DNA of 64,000 nucleotides from Bacteroidales bacterium (GCA_017617715.1 JAFZVQ010000011.1:1-64000); one strand, 5' to 3'. Counted from the first letter of the stretch, positions 49,173 through 58,801 are shown. Made by a program: numbers and translations. The notes: generated by a model not told the origin, from the letters alone.

Positions 49173-49643
49173 TTAAAGGACCGTATTGAGGACCTTGTCG
49201 CTCTGCTGCTGACGGAACTGCTTCAGTCGGGAAGCGAGGCCCTCATCGTGCAGGGCGAGTATGGACACAGCGTAGAGAGCCGCATTCCTTGCCCCGTCTA
49301 TGGCCATGGTCGCCACCGGGATGCCGGATGGCATCTGGACTATGGAGAGCAGGGAGTCCAGGCCGTTCAGGGCCTTGGACCTGACCGGAACGCCTATGAC
49401 AGGAAGCGTGGTGAGCGCGGCTATCACTCCCGGGAGATGCGCGGCTCCGCCCGCCCCGGCGATTATGATCTCACAGCCACGGGCCGGAGCGGCAGCCACA
49501 TATTCTGCCAGGGGCCCCGGATTGCGATGTGCGCTGAGCACTTTCTTCTCGTAGGGAATTCCAAATTCCTCAAGGGTGGCGCAGCACGGGGCCATCACGT
49601 CCCAGTCGCTTGCGCTGCCCATTATCACGGCCACCTTCATCAT
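49173..49643 (-). CDS. purE: N5-carboxyaminoimidazole ribonucleotide mutase
   Basis: PurE moves or adds the carboxyl group of CAIR. It has 156 residues: [47 protein letters not shown], and [19 protein letters not shown]. No PurK gene is seen in the window, so class I use with a distant PurK or direct CO2 use cannot be separated here. The ATG at 49643 overlaps the purC2 stop as ATGA, which fixes the start. A 58-bp gap separates it from purL. Confidence 0.94.
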   Translation of the reverse strand: MMKVAVIMGSASDWDVMAPCCATLEEFGIPYEKKVLSAHRNPGPLAEYVAAAPARGCEIIIAGAGGAAHLPGVIAALTTLPVIGVPVRSKALNGLDSLLSIVQMPSGIPVATMAIDGARNAALYAVSILALHDEGLASRLKQFRQQQSDKVLNTVL

Positions 49644-50320
49644 GCGAAGAAGAGCTTTGACAAGGTCATCGGGTCTATGTACTCGCCGTCCTTATAGACG
49701 CGCATGTTGCCGGAAGCGATCTCGTCGATGAGCATCACCTTGCCTTCAGCGTCGTAGCCGAACTCGAACTTGATGTCGTAGAGTTCCATCCCGCGGGCCT
49801 TCATCTCGCCTGCCACCACGGCGGTGATCTTCCTGGTCATCTCCTTGATGGCGTCGTACTGTGCAGGGGTCATGACGCCCAGGACCTCAAGCCCGTCCTT
49901 CGTCACCAGGGGGTCGCCTTTTGCGTCGTTCTTGAAGGTCATCTCCACATACGCCGGAAGGTCGGTCCCGGGGGCGATGTACTCGCCATAGCGCTTGATG
50001 AAGCTCCCGACCGCCTTGAGGCGGCAGATGACCTCCAGACCGTGGCCGAACACCTTTGCGGGGATTACCTCCATGGTGGTGTCATCAAGGTTGGCCTTGA
50101 CGTAATGGGTACGGATACCGGCGGCATTGAGCTTCTCGAAGAAATAGATGGACATACGGAGATTCACGTCGCCCACGCCTTCTATGGTCAGGCCTACGGA
50201 ATTCTCGCCCGGGTCGAACTTGCCGTCCTTGCCGGTACAGTCATCCTTGAATTTGAGTAGATAATTGCCGTTGTCGAGTGCGAAGACGTCTTTTGTCTTG
50301 CCGGAATAAACTCTATTCAT
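49640..50320 (-). CDS. purC: SAICAR synthetase, second divergent copy
   Basis: A 226-residue PurC-fold protein that leads the purine operon. It begins [20 protein letters not shown] and has [58 protein letters not shown] and [15 protein letters not shown]. The protein is clearly of the SAICAR synthetase family but only distantly like the copy at 44652-45374. Whether both are active in the same step or one has another role is unknown. Confidence 0.88.
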   Translation of the reverse strand: MNRVYSGKTKDVFALDNGNYLLKFKDDCTGKDGKFDPGENSVGLTIEGVGDVNLRMSIYFFEKLNAAGIRTHYVKANLDDTTMEVIPAKVFGHGLEVICRLKAVGSFIKRYGEYIAPGTDLPAYVEMTFKNDAKGDPLVTKDGLEVLGVMTPAQYDAIKEMTRKITAVVAGEMKARGMELYDIKFEFGYDAEGKVMLIDEIASGNMRVYKDGEYIDPMTLSKLFFA

Positions 50321-50359
50321 ATCAGATACAGGTTACAATAATCTGCTAACAACGGGATA

Positions 50360-50391
50360 CAAAGTTAAGACGAATCCGTGAACCTTGCAAA
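50360..50391 (-). promoter_or_regulatory. Promoter of the purine operon
   Basis: On the minus strand the -7 box TAACTTTG (50360-50367) lies 20 nt after a -33 TTTG (50388-50391), both matching the Bacteroidota consensus. It is about 40 nt upstream of purC2, so this transcript has a short leader. Confidence 0.65.
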
Positions 50392-50480
50392 CCCGATTCC
50401 AGGTTTTTTCAAAGAAGTTTTCAACAGATGATTGTTAATGAAAAATTCGGAAAAGCCTTGGCGGATTTCTATATTTACAC

Positions 50481-50488
50481 TACTTTTG
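50481..50488 (+). promoter_or_regulatory. -7 box of the pyrimidine operon promoter
   Basis: TACTTTTG lies 8 nt before the pyrC ATG, with a TTG -33-like element at about 50458. No attenuator or PyrR-type leader fits in this space. Confidence 0.6.
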
Positions 50489-50496
50489 TGTATGGA

Positions 50497-51621
50497 ATGG
50501 TAAGACTTCCCGCATTCGCAGACCTTCACGTGCATTTCCGTGAACCGGGACAGACATGGAAGGAGACCATACGCACCGGCAGCATGGCCGCCGCGCGCGG
50601 AGGTTATACCCTGGTCTGCACCATGCCCAACCTGGACCCGGTGCCTGATTCTGTCGAAACGCTGGCTCTCGAGCAGGCAGCGATAGACAGGGACGCCATC
50701 ATCAGTGTTCTCCCCTACTGCTCTATAACCAAAGGACGTAAAAGCCTGGAGATAGTGGACTTCGAGGCCCTCAAGGGCCGCTGCGTCGCTTTTTCCGACG
50801 ACGGAAGCGGAGTCCAGAGCCCGGAGATTATGCGGGAGGCCATGCGTGCCGCGGCCGCGGCAGACGTGATCCTGGCTGCCCATTGCGAAGACAACACCCT
50901 GCTTCACGGAGGATATATCCACGACGGACGCTACTGCAAGGCGCACGGCCATAAGGGCATTTGCTCCGAGAGCGAATGGGTCCAGATAGCCAGGGACCTG
51001 GAGATAGCGGCCGAAACAGGCTGCCGCTATCACGTCTGCCATATTTCCACCCGGCAGAGCGTGGACCTCATCCGCCAGGCCAAAAAGAGCGGAGTAAGAG
51101 TGAGCTGCGAGACCGCCCCGCACTACCTGACCCTCTGCGAGGACGACCTCCGCGAAGACGGACGTTTCAAGATGAATCCCCCTTTGAGGAGCGAAGAAGA
51201 CCGCGAGGCCCTCATCGAAGGCCTGAAGGACGGCACTATCGACGTGATAGCGACCGACCATGCCCCGCATTCGGCAGAAGAGAAATCGCGTGGCCTGGCA
51301 GGCAGCGCCTTCGGCATAGTGGGGCTGGAAACGGCATTCCCGGTGCTCTATACCCGCCTCGTCCTCCCCGGCCTGATAAGCCTTGAGAGGCTCGTGGAAG
51401 CCCTCTCCAGCGCCCCGCGCCGCATTTTCCGGCTCCCGGACGCCCCCGACGACTATATTGAAGCGGACCTGGACACCCCGTTCGTGATCCGCAGCAGCGA
51501 CTTCCTTTCCATGGGCAGATCCACGCCTTTCGAAGGGATGAGTGTACAAGGAAAGATTGTAAAGACTATATTTAACGGTTATTTAGTGTATGATTCGACC
51601 AAAGAAGAAACTGGTGCTTGA
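50497..51621 (+). CDS. pyrC: Dihydroorotase
   Basis: Converts carbamoyl-aspartate to dihydroorotate. It has 374 residues in the amidohydrolase fold. Metal ligands are visible in FADLHVHFREPG, ILAAHCEDNTLL, YHVCHIST and VIATDHAPH. The start ATG at 50497 (MVRLPAFADLHVHF) lies 8 nt after the -7 box; the longer upstream frame covers the promoter. It is the first gene of an eight-gene UMP operon. CarA starts 32 nt inside its end. Confidence 0.94.
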   Translation: MVRLPAFADLHVHFREPGQTWKETIRTGSMAAARGGYTLVCTMPNLDPVPDSVETLALEQAAIDRDAIISVLPYCSITKGRKSLEIVDFEALKGRCVAFSDDGSGVQSPEIMREAMRAAAAADVILAAHCEDNTLLHGGYIHDGRYCKAHGHKGICSESEWVQIARDLEIAAETGCRYHVCHISTRQSVDLIRQAKKSGVRVSCETAPHYLTLCEDDLREDGRFKMNPPLRSEEDREALIEGLKDGTIDVIATDHAPHSAEEKSRGLAGSAFGIVGLETAFPVLYTRLVLPGLISLERLVEALSSAPRRIFRLPDAPDDYIEADLDTPFVIRSSDFLSMGRSTPFEGMSVQGKIVKTIFNGYLVYDSTKEETGA

Positions 51622-52681
51622 AAACGGCGCCGAATTCCACGGAGTGGGCTTCGGAGCGGACTGCCGCAGCGTCTGCGAAATAGTTTTCAACACGTCCGTG
51701 GTGGGCTACCAGGAAATTGTGTCCGACCCGTCCTACGCCGGCCAGATAGTAGTCATGACCTACCCCCTGATCGGCAACTACGGCATCACCGACGAGGACT
51801 TCGAGTCCAAGTTCCCCAACATCGGAGGGATAGTGGTGCGCGAGTGCTGCGACACGCCCAGCAATTTCCGCATGACCAAGACCCTCGAGGAGGAGATGGA
51901 AGACCACGGCATTCCCTGCCTGAGCGGCATCGATACCCGCAAGCTGACCAAGATGATACGGCAGATCGGCCGTCCGATGGCAGCCATCGTGGAAGAGGAC
52001 ATGCCCCTCGAAGAAGCGCTTAAGCTCATAGCGGAAGCCCCCCGCCACGAAAGCTGGGTGCCCAAGGTGAGCTGCCGCAAGCGCTGGCTCACCCGCACTC
52101 CCAACCACCTCTACCAGGTGGTGGCCGTGGACTACGGCATCAAGCACTCGGTGCTGCGCCTGCTCACTGCAAAGGGCTGCAACGTGGTCATAGTGCCCTA
52201 CGACACTTCCGCCGAAGCCGTGCTCTCCTACAGCCCCGACGGCATACTGCTTTCCAACGGGCCCGACAGCGTGCTCGACGTGCCCGGCCTGGCCAGGCTC
52301 TACCGCGAGTTCAAGGGCAGCCGCCCCGTGCTCGGAATAGGCCTGGGGCAGGAAATCATAGGCGTGGAATACGGAGCAAAGGCCCAGCGCCTGGGCTGCG
52401 GCATCCACGGCGACCACCCGGTCCGCGACCTGCAGAGCGGCCGCATAGGCACGGCGGTGCTCAACCAGACCTGGTGCTTCCCCACCGTGGATGGCACATC
52501 CCTCACCGCCACCCACGTGACCGTGCCCGAAGGCTACGTGGTGGGCTTCGAAAACGCCGAAGACCGCGTGCTGGGCTGCCAGTTCCAGGTCGAAGCCGGC
52601 CCAGGGCCCCACGACTTCATGCCCGTTATCGACAAATTCATTAAAATGATGGAGGACCATAAGAATGCCCAGAAGAACTGA
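51590..52681 (+). CDS. carA: Carbamoyl-phosphate synthase small subunit with inactivated glutaminase site
   Basis: CarA normally hydrolyses glutamine and feeds ammonia to CarB. This 363-residue copy has a normal N-terminal domain (NTSVVGYQEIVSDPSYAGQI). In the class I amidotransferase domain the nucleophile elbow reads LGIGLGQEIIG, with Gly251 (codon GGC at 52340-52342) where Cys is expected. The catalytic His position reads CQFQVEAGPGPHD, with Gln333; Glu335 is kept. The NHG and GHRG-type motifs are also changed. It should not hydrolyse glutamine but may still be a structural partner of CarB. The 3' end overlaps carB by 17 nt. Confidence 0.93.
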   Translation: MIRPKKKLVLENGAEFHGVGFGADCRSVCEIVFNTSVVGYQEIVSDPSYAGQIVVMTYPLIGNYGITDEDFESKFPNIGGIVVRECCDTPSNFRMTKTLEEEMEDHGIPCLSGIDTRKLTKMIRQIGRPMAAIVEEDMPLEEALKLIAEAPRHESWVPKVSCRKRWLTRTPNHLYQVVAVDYGIKHSVLRLLTAKGCNVVIVPYDTSAEAVLSYSPDGILLSNGPDSVLDVPGLARLYREFKGSRPVLGIGLGQEIIGVEYGAKAQRLGCGIHGDHPVRDLQSGRIGTAVLNQTWCFPTVDGTSLTATHVTVPEGYVVGFENAEDRVLGCQFQVEAGPGPHDFMPVIDKFIKMMEDHKNAQKN

Positions 52682-55600
52682 CATACGCAAAGTGATGGTG
52701 ATCGGTTCCGGTCCCATCGTCATCGGACAGGCCGCCGAATTCGACTACGCCGGCACCCAGGCCTGCCTGGCACTCAAGGAAGAGGGATATGAGGTGATCC
52801 TGGTCAACTCCAACCCCGCCACCATCATGACCGACACCCATATCGCCGACAAGGTGTATATGGAGCCGCTCAAGCTTGAATACATAGCCAAGATCATCCG
52901 CTACGAGCGCCCCGACGCTATAGTGCCGGGCCTCGGAGGGCAGACCGGCCTCAACCTCGCCGTGCAGCTCGCCCGCAAAGGCGTGCTCGAAGAGTGCGGC
53001 GTGGAGATACTCGGCACCTCCTTCGAAGGCATCGAGATGGCGGAGGACCGCGAGAAATTCAAGGAGCTCTGCATCAGCATAGGCGAGCCCGTGATCCCGT
53101 CCGAAATCTGCTACAGCGTCGAGGACGGCGTGCGGGTGGCTGAAGAGATAGGCTACCCGGTGATCCTTCGCCCCGCCTTCACCCTCGGCGGCACGGGCGG
53201 CGGTTTCGCCGACGACGAGGAGCAGCTGCGCGACCTCATGCGTAACGCCCTCGCCATCTCCCCCGCCCACCAGGTGCTGGTGGAAAAGAGCATCAAGGGC
53301 TACAAGGAAATTGAGTTCGAAGTGATGCGGGACGCCAACGACACCGCCATCGCCGTGTGCAGCATGGAGAACGTGGACCCCGTGGGCGTGCATACAGGCG
53401 ATTCGATAGTGGTCGCTCCCGCGCAGACGCTGACGGACAAGGAGTACCAGCTGCTGCGTGACTCCGCCCTGAAGCTCATCCGCGCCCTCGGCATCGCCGG
53501 CGGCTGCAACGTGCAGTTCGCCCTCGACCCGCTGTCGTTCAAGTACTACCTTATAGAGGTGAACCCGCGCGTGTCGCGTTCGTCCGCCCTGGCTTCGAAG
53601 GCCAGCGGCTTCCCCATCGCCCGCGTGACCGCAAAAATAGCCGTGGGCCTCACCCTGGACGAGATAAGCATCGCCGGCGCCCCCGCCTGCTGCGAGCCTG
53701 CCATAGACTACGTCGTGGCCAAGGTGGCCCGTTTCCCCTTCGACAAGTTCACCGAAGCCTCCAACGAGCTCGGCACGCAGATGAAGGCCACGGGCGAGGT
53801 GATGAGCATAGGCCGCACCCTCGAGGAAAGCATCCTCAAGGCGATGCGCTCCCTGGAAAACGGCTGCTGCCACATCCACAGCAAGAAATTCGACGACTGG
53901 GACGAGCAGCGCCTTCTGGACTACATCTGCCGGCCCACCGACGACCGCATCTACGCCATCGCCCAGCTGCTGCGCCTCCGCATCGACCTGTCCCGAATCT
54001 ACGACCGCACCAAGATAGACCTGCTCTTCCTGGAGAAAATCTACAACATAGTCCGGCTCGAGCGCGAGCTGTCGGCGGCGCCGGAACTGGACGCTGCCCT
54101 GCTGCGCAAGGTCAAGCGCATGGGCTTCGGCGACAAGTACATAGGCCAGGTGCGCGGCATGAGCGAGACCGACGTGACGAGGCTTCGCGAGTCGTTCGGC
54201 ATCAGGCCCGTCTACAAGATGATAGACTCCTGCGCCGGCGAGCGGGAGACCTACGTACCGTACTTCTACTCCACCTACGAGGAGGAAAACGAATCCGTGC
54301 GCAGCGGCCGCAGGAAGATACTCGTGCTGGGCTCCGGTCCCATCCGAATAGGCCAGGGCGTGGAATTCGACTACTCCACCGTGCATGCCATCCAGGCCAT
54401 ACGCGAGGCCGGCTTCGAGGCCATTATCATCAACAACAACCCCGAGACCGTCTCCACGGACTACAGCATCTCCGACAAGCTCTATTTCGAGCCCCTCACC
54501 GCCGAGGACGTGATGAATGTCATACGCCTCGAACAGCCCGAGGGCGTGATAGTGACCCTGGGAGGCCAGACCGCCATCAACCTGGCCGCTCCCCTGTCGG
54601 AGTTCGACGTGCCCCTGATCGGCACCGACCTGCAGGCCATCGACAACGCCGAAGACCGCAAGCTCTTCGAGGCCATACTCCGAAAGACCGGCATCCCTCA
54701 GCCCAAGGCCAAGGCCGTCACCAACGTCGAAGACGGCGTGCGGGCGGCCGCGGAGATAGGTTATCCCGTGCTGGTGCGCCCCAGCTTCGTGCTCGGCGGC
54801 CGCGCAATGATGATAGTGGGCAACGAGGACATGCTCCGTCACTACCTTGCCAACGCAGTGGAGCTGAATGAAGATTCACCGGTCCTGGTGGACCATTACA
54901 TAATGGGCCGCGAGACCGAAGTGGACGCCATCTGCGACGGCACCGACGTGTTCATCCCCGCCATCATGGAGCACGTGGAACGCACCGGCATCCATTCCGG
55001 CGACAGCATCAGCGTCTATCCTTCCTTCAGCCTCAGCGAGAAGGTGAAGAAGCAGATAATCGACGACACGGTGCGCCTGGGCCTCTCCATCGGCATCAAG
55101 GGACTCTTCAACATCCAGTTCATCGTGGACGGCAACGACGACGTCTACGTGATAGAAGTCAACCCCCGCTCCTCGCGCACAGTGCCCTTCATCTCCAAAT
55201 CCACCGGCATACCGATTGCCAAGATCGCCACGCGGGTGATGCTGGGCCATTCCCTGAAGGAACAGGGTATCACCGGGGTGTACTTCCCCGAGCGCAAGCG
55301 CCACTTCGTCAAGACCCCGGCGTTCTCTTTCGGCAAGATAAAGGGCATAGACACCTACCTCTCCCCCGAAATGAAATCCACCGGCGAAGCCATAGGCTAC
55401 GACAAGACGCTCACCCGCGCCCTCTACAAGTCGCTGCAGGCTTCCGGCATGGAGGTGCGCGCCTACGGCACCGTGGTGGTGACGCTGGCCGACAAGGACA
55501 AGGAGGAGGCGCTGCCGCTGATACGCCGTTTCTACAACCTGGGCTTCAACCTGGAGGCCACCAGCGGCACGGCCCGTTTCCTCAAGGAACACGGCCTCCG

Positions 55601-55856
55601 CACCCGCACCCTCCACAAGCTCAGCGAGGGCAGCGACGACATCATCCGCACGCTCCGCAAGGGCCACGTGAGCTACGTCATCAACACTATCGACCTCAAC
55701 CAGAAGTCCTCGCACCTCGACGGCTACGACATACGCAGCTGCGCCGTGGAGAACAACATTACCACGTTCACGGCCCTAGAGACCGTGCGCGTGCTGCTCG
55801 ACGTGCTTGAAGAGATAAGCTTCACCGTGTCCACCATAGACGCCGAATACAAATGA
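52665..55856 (+). CDS. carB: Carbamoyl-phosphate synthase large subunit
   Basis: Makes carbamoyl phosphate from bicarbonate, ammonia and two ATP. It has 1063 residues, full length. The two homologous ATP-grasp halves are seen as MVIGSGPIVIGQAAEFDYAG and LVLGSGPIRIGQGVEFDYST, with LGGTGGGFADDEEQL and KSIKGYKEIEFEVMRD in the first half and the matching YIMGRETEVDAICDG in the second. The C-terminal MGS-like allosteric domain has YGTVVVTLADKDKEE. No catalytic changes were noticed. The stop overlaps the pyrK start (ATGA). Confidence 0.96.
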   Translation: MPRRTDIRKVMVIGSGPIVIGQAAEFDYAGTQACLALKEEGYEVILVNSNPATIMTDTHIADKVYMEPLKLEYIAKIIRYERPDAIVPGLGGQTGLNLAVQLARKGVLEECGVEILGTSFEGIEMAEDREKFKELCISIGEPVIPSEICYSVEDGVRVAEEIGYPVILRPAFTLGGTGGGFADDEEQLRDLMRNALAISPAHQVLVEKSIKGYKEIEFEVMRDANDTAIAVCSMENVDPVGVHTGDSIVVAPAQTLTDKEYQLLRDSALKLIRALGIAGGCNVQFALDPLSFKYYLIEVNPRVSRSSALASKASGFPIARVTAKIAVGLTLDEISIAGAPACCEPAIDYVVAKVARFPFDKFTEASNELGTQMKATGEVMSIGRTLEESILKAMRSLENGCCHIHSKKFDDWDEQRLLDYICRPTDDRIYAIAQLLRLRIDLSRIYDRTKIDLLFLEKIYNIVRLERELSAAPELDAALLRKVKRMGFGDKYIGQVRGMSETDVTRLRESFGIRPVYKMIDSCAGERETYVPYFYSTYEEENESVRSGRRKILVLGSGPIRIGQGVEFDYSTVHAIQAIREAGFEAIIINNNPETVSTDYSISDKLYFEPLTAEDVMNVIRLEQPEGVIVTLGGQTAINLAAPLSEFDVPLIGTDLQAIDNAEDRKLFEAILRKTGIPQPKAKAVTNVEDGVRAAAEIGYPVLVRPSFVLGGRAMMIVGNEDMLRHYLANAVELNEDSPVLVDHYIMGRETEVDAICDGTDVFIPAIMEHVERTGIHSGDSISVYPSFSLSEKVKKQIIDDTVRLGLSIGIKGLFNIQFIVDGNDDVYVIEVNPRSSRTVPFISKSTGIPIAKIATRVMLGHSLKEQGITGVYFPERKRHFVKTPAFSFGKIKGIDTYLSPEMKSTGEAIGYDKTLTRALYKSLQASGMEVRAYGTVVVTLADKDKEEALPLIRRFYNLGFNLEATSGTARFLKEHGLRTRTLHKLSEGSDDIIRTLRKGHVSYVINTIDLNQKSSHLDGYDIRSCAVENNITTFTALETVRVLLDVLEEISFTVSTIDAEYK

Positions 55857-56590
55857 AAGAAGTCAGCTACACGGTGCTGGAGAACCTCCCGCTTGCGCCC
55901 CGGACCTTCCGAATGAAGCTCTCGGGAGACACATCCGCCATCCGTGGCAGCGGCGAATTCGTGCAGATTGCCGTCCCGGGCAAGTTCCTGCGGCGGCCCA
56001 TATCCGTCCATGACTGTGATTTTGAGACATTTACCATTGTCTATAAGGTCGTGGGCGAGGGCACGGCGGCGCTTTCCGCCATGCTTCCGGGCTCGCAGGT
56101 GGGCGCCCTCACGGGCCTTGGCAACAACTTCGACATAGACGCCTGCCGCGCCCGGGCCCTGCTGCTCGGAGGCGGCGTGGGCGCCGCCCCGCTGTATCTC
56201 CTCACCAAGGAGCTCTGCGCCCAGGGGAAGGAGGTCACTGTGGTGCTGGGCTTCAACAAGGCCGAAGAAGTGATGCTGCGGGAGGATTTCGAGAGCCTCG
56301 GGGCAAAGGTGTTCATAGCCACCCTGGACGGCTCCGCCGGCACCAGGGGCTTCGTGACCGATGTCCTTAAGCTGAAGAATCTGTGCTGGGATTATTTCTA
56401 CGCCTGCGGGCCGAAGCCCATGCTCAAGGCGGTCTGCGGCGCCGTGAAGGGCCCCGGGGAGCTGAGCATGGAGGAAAGGATGGGCTGCGGGGCCGGATTC
56501 TGCTACGGCTGTTCCATAATGACCGTGAGCGGGCCGCGGCGCGTCTGTGCCGACGGACCCGTGTTCAAAAGGGAGGAAATAGTATGGTAA
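55853..56590 (+). CDS. pyrK: Dihydroorotate dehydrogenase B, electron-transfer subunit
   Basis: FAD and [2Fe-2S] subunit passing electrons from PyrD to NAD+. It has 245 residues: an FAD domain with FLRRPISVHDCD, a nucleotide-binding region LLLGGGVGAAPLYLL, and the C-terminal cluster Cys in MGCGAGFCYGCSIM and RRVCADGP. The first codon overlaps the carB stop. It also overlaps pyrD by 7 nt, so all three are tightly coupled. Confidence 0.93.
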   Translation: MKEVSYTVLENLPLAPRTFRMKLSGDTSAIRGSGEFVQIAVPGKFLRRPISVHDCDFETFTIVYKVVGEGTAALSAMLPGSQVGALTGLGNNFDIDACRARALLLGGGVGAAPLYLLTKELCAQGKEVTVVLGFNKAEEVMLREDFESLGAKVFIATLDGSAGTRGFVTDVLKLKNLCWDYFYACGPKPMLKAVCGAVKGPGELSMEERMGCGAGFCYGCSIMTVSGPRRVCADGPVFKREEIVW

Positions 56591-57495
56591 GGGATTTGTC
56601 CACTTCGCTTTGCGGCATCAGCCTCAAGAATCCCGTGGTTCCTGCCAGCGGCACCTTCGGCTTCGGGCTGGAACTTGCCGGATGCTTCGACCTGAACTGC
56701 CTGGGCGGCATTTCGCTGAAGGGCACGACGCTCGAGCCGCGCTTCGGCAACCCCACCCCCCGCATTGCGGAATGCGAAGCCGGGATGCTGAATGCCGTGG
56801 GGCTGCAGAACCCCGGGGTGGAGGCGCTGGTGCGCGAAAAAGTGCCCGCCCTGCGCCGTGTCTTCGACGGCTGCATCATTGCGAATATCAGCGGCTTTGC
56901 CGTGGAGGAATACGCCGCCTGCTGCAGGATTGCGGACGACTGCGCGGATATTGATATAATTGAGCTCAACATTTCCTGCCCCAACGTGCATGGCGGCGGT
57001 ATGGCGTTCGGCACCGACCCTGAGGCGGCCGCTGAAGTCACGGCGGCGGTGCGGGCAGTAACCAGTAAGCCCTTGTTCGTGAAGCTGAGCCCCAATGTGA
57101 GCGACATAGTGGCCATTGCCCGCGCCTGCGAAGATGCGGGGGCGGACGGGCTCACGCTGGTAAACACCTTCCTCGGGATGAGGATAGACGTGCGCACGCG
57201 CAGGCCAGTGCTGGCAAACGGCACCGGCGGGCTTTCCGGGCCCGCCATATTCCCCGTGGCGCTGCGTATGGTGCATCAGGTCTCGAAGGCCTGCCGCATA
57301 CCCGTGATGGGCTGCGGGGGCGTGGCCAGGGCGCAGGACGTGATAGAGATGATGATGGCAGGGGCGAGCGCAGTGCAGGTGGGTGCGGAGAATATACGCA
57401 ACCCTTATGCCTGCCGGCAGATAGTCTCCGGGCTGCCAGGCCTGATGGAAGAACTTGGAATAGAGCGTTTAAGCGATATTATAGGATGCGTATGA
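56584..57495 (+). CDS. pyrD: Dihydroorotate dehydrogenase B, catalytic subunit
   Basis: FMN enzyme oxidising dihydroorotate to orotate. It has 303 residues in a TIM barrel, with PVVPASGTFGFGLE, the catalytic Cys in ELNISCPNVHGGG, KLSPNVSDIVAIA, NGTGGLSGPAIFPVALRMV and VMGCGGVARAQD. The Cys base identifies class 1B, agreeing with the adjacent pyrK. The pyrF start overlaps its stop. Confidence 0.95.
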   Translation: MVRDLSTSLCGISLKNPVVPASGTFGFGLELAGCFDLNCLGGISLKGTTLEPRFGNPTPRIAECEAGMLNAVGLQNPGVEALVREKVPALRRVFDGCIIANISGFAVEEYAACCRIADDCADIDIIELNISCPNVHGGGMAFGTDPEAAAEVTAAVRAVTSKPLFVKLSPNVSDIVAIARACEDAGADGLTLVNTFLGMRIDVRTRRPVLANGTGGLSGPAIFPVALRMVHQVSKACRIPVMGCGGVARAQDVIEMMMAGASAVQVGAENIRNPYACRQIVSGLPGLMEELGIERLSDIIGCV

Positions 57496-58208
57496 ACAAA
57501 GACGTGATAATAGCCTGCGATTTCAGCAGCGGCGGCGAGGTCTGCGACTTCCTCGGACTGTTCCGGGAGGAGGCGCGGAAGCCTTTCGTGAAGATCGGGA
57601 TGGAGCTGTTTTACGCCGAAGGGCCAGCCATCGTGCGGGAGATAAAGCGGCGCGGACACAGGGTGTTCCTGGACCTCAAGCTGCACGACATCCCCAACAC
57701 CGTGCGAAAAGCGATGCGGGTGCTGTCCGGCCTTGACGTGGACATGGTGAACGTGCACGCCGCGGGCACCGTCGCCATGATGGAGGCCGCCCTCGAAGGG
57801 CTCACCCGGCCCGACGGCTCGCGGCCCCTGCTGGTCGCGGTGACGCAGCTCACTTCCACGAGCGAGGAGCGTATGCAGAGCGAACTTCTGATAGGAGCCT
57901 CGATGGAGGACACCATAGCCTGCTACGCGCTGAACGCCCGTAAGGCCGGGCTGGACGGCGTGGTGTGCTCGCCCCGCGAGGCGGGCCTGGTGAAGGAGAT
58001 GTGCGGCTCCGGCTTCATCACTGTCACTCCCGGCATACGCTTCGAAGGCGCCTCCGCCGACGACCAGGTGCGCATCACCACCCCCGCCCGCGCCCGCGAG
58101 CTCGGCTCCGACTTCATCGTGGTGGGCCGCCCCGTCACCGCCGCCCCCGACCCCGTCGCCGCCTACCGTAAATGTATTCAAGACTTTTTGTCATGCAACG
58201 AGAAATAG
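57492..58208 (+). CDS. pyrF: Orotidine 5'-phosphate decarboxylase
   Basis: Last step to UMP. It has 238 residues in a TIM barrel. The catalytic DxKxxD is in FLDLKLHDIPNTV, with VNVHAAGTVAMMEAAL, and the phosphate-binding end has VTPGIRF and FIVVGRPVTAA. An ATGA overlap with pyrD favours the ATG at 57492 over 57486. It overlaps pyrE by 16 nt. Confidence 0.95.
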   Translation: MNKDVIIACDFSSGGEVCDFLGLFREEARKPFVKIGMELFYAEGPAIVREIKRRGHRVFLDLKLHDIPNTVRKAMRVLSGLDVDMVNVHAAGTVAMMEAALEGLTRPDGSRPLLVAVTQLTSTSEERMQSELLIGASMEDTIACYALNARKAGLDGVVCSPREAGLVKEMCGSGFITVTPGIRFEGASADDQVRITTPARARELGSDFIVVGRPVTAAPDPVAAYRKCIQDFLSCNEK

Positions 58209-58801
58209 CCAAGCAACTCCTCAGCATCGGCGCCGTGTTCCTGCGGCCCGAACAGCCCTTCACCTGGGCGAGCGGCATCCAGAGCCCGATCTACTGCGAC
58301 AACCGGCTCACCCTCTCCGCGCCGGCAGTGCGGGAGAAAATAGAGGCCGGCCTCGCCTCTCTCGTGCGCGAGCATTTCCCTGAGTGCCAGATGCTTATGG
58401 GCACCTCCACGGCCGGCATAGCCCACGCCGCCATCACTGCCACCATCCTCGGCCTGCCCATGGGCTACGTCCGCGGCGAGGCCAAGAGCCACGGCCGCGG
58501 CAGCCGCATCGAAGGGCGCCTGGAGCCCGGGGCGAAGGTGGTTGTGGTCGAAGACCTCATTTCCACCGCCGGTAGCGCAATCGACGTGGTGGAGGCCCTG
58601 CGCGCAGAGGGCGCGGATGTGCTCGGCATAGTGAGCATATTCACCTACGGCATACGCCGCGGCCTGGAGCGCTTGCAGCAGGCCGGCACCGTGAATTATT
58701 CCCTCAGCAACCTGGACGCCCTCGTGGAGGTGGCTGCCGAGGAGGGCTACATTGCCCCTGAATGGAAAGAAAAGATACTCTCATTCCGAGACAGCTTATG
58801 A
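58193..58801 (+). CDS. pyrE: Orotate phosphoribosyltransferase
   Basis: Joins orotate and PRPP to OMP. It has 202 residues. Signatures are FTWASGIQSPIYCDNRL, MGTSTAGIAHAA, the loop EAKSHGRGSRIEG and the PRPP motif VVVVEDLISTAGSA. The start MQREIAKQLLS at 58193 is preferred over 58172, which would overlap pyrF further. The stop overlaps the pyrB start (ATGA). Confidence 0.94.
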   Translation: MQREIAKQLLSIGAVFLRPEQPFTWASGIQSPIYCDNRLTLSAPAVREKIEAGLASLVREHFPECQMLMGTSTAGIAHAAITATILGLPMGYVRGEAKSHGRGSRIEGRLEPGAKVVVVEDLISTAGSAIDVVEALRAEGADVLGIVSIFTYGIRRGLERLQQAGTVNYSLSNLDALVEVAAEEGYIAPEWKEKILSFRDSL

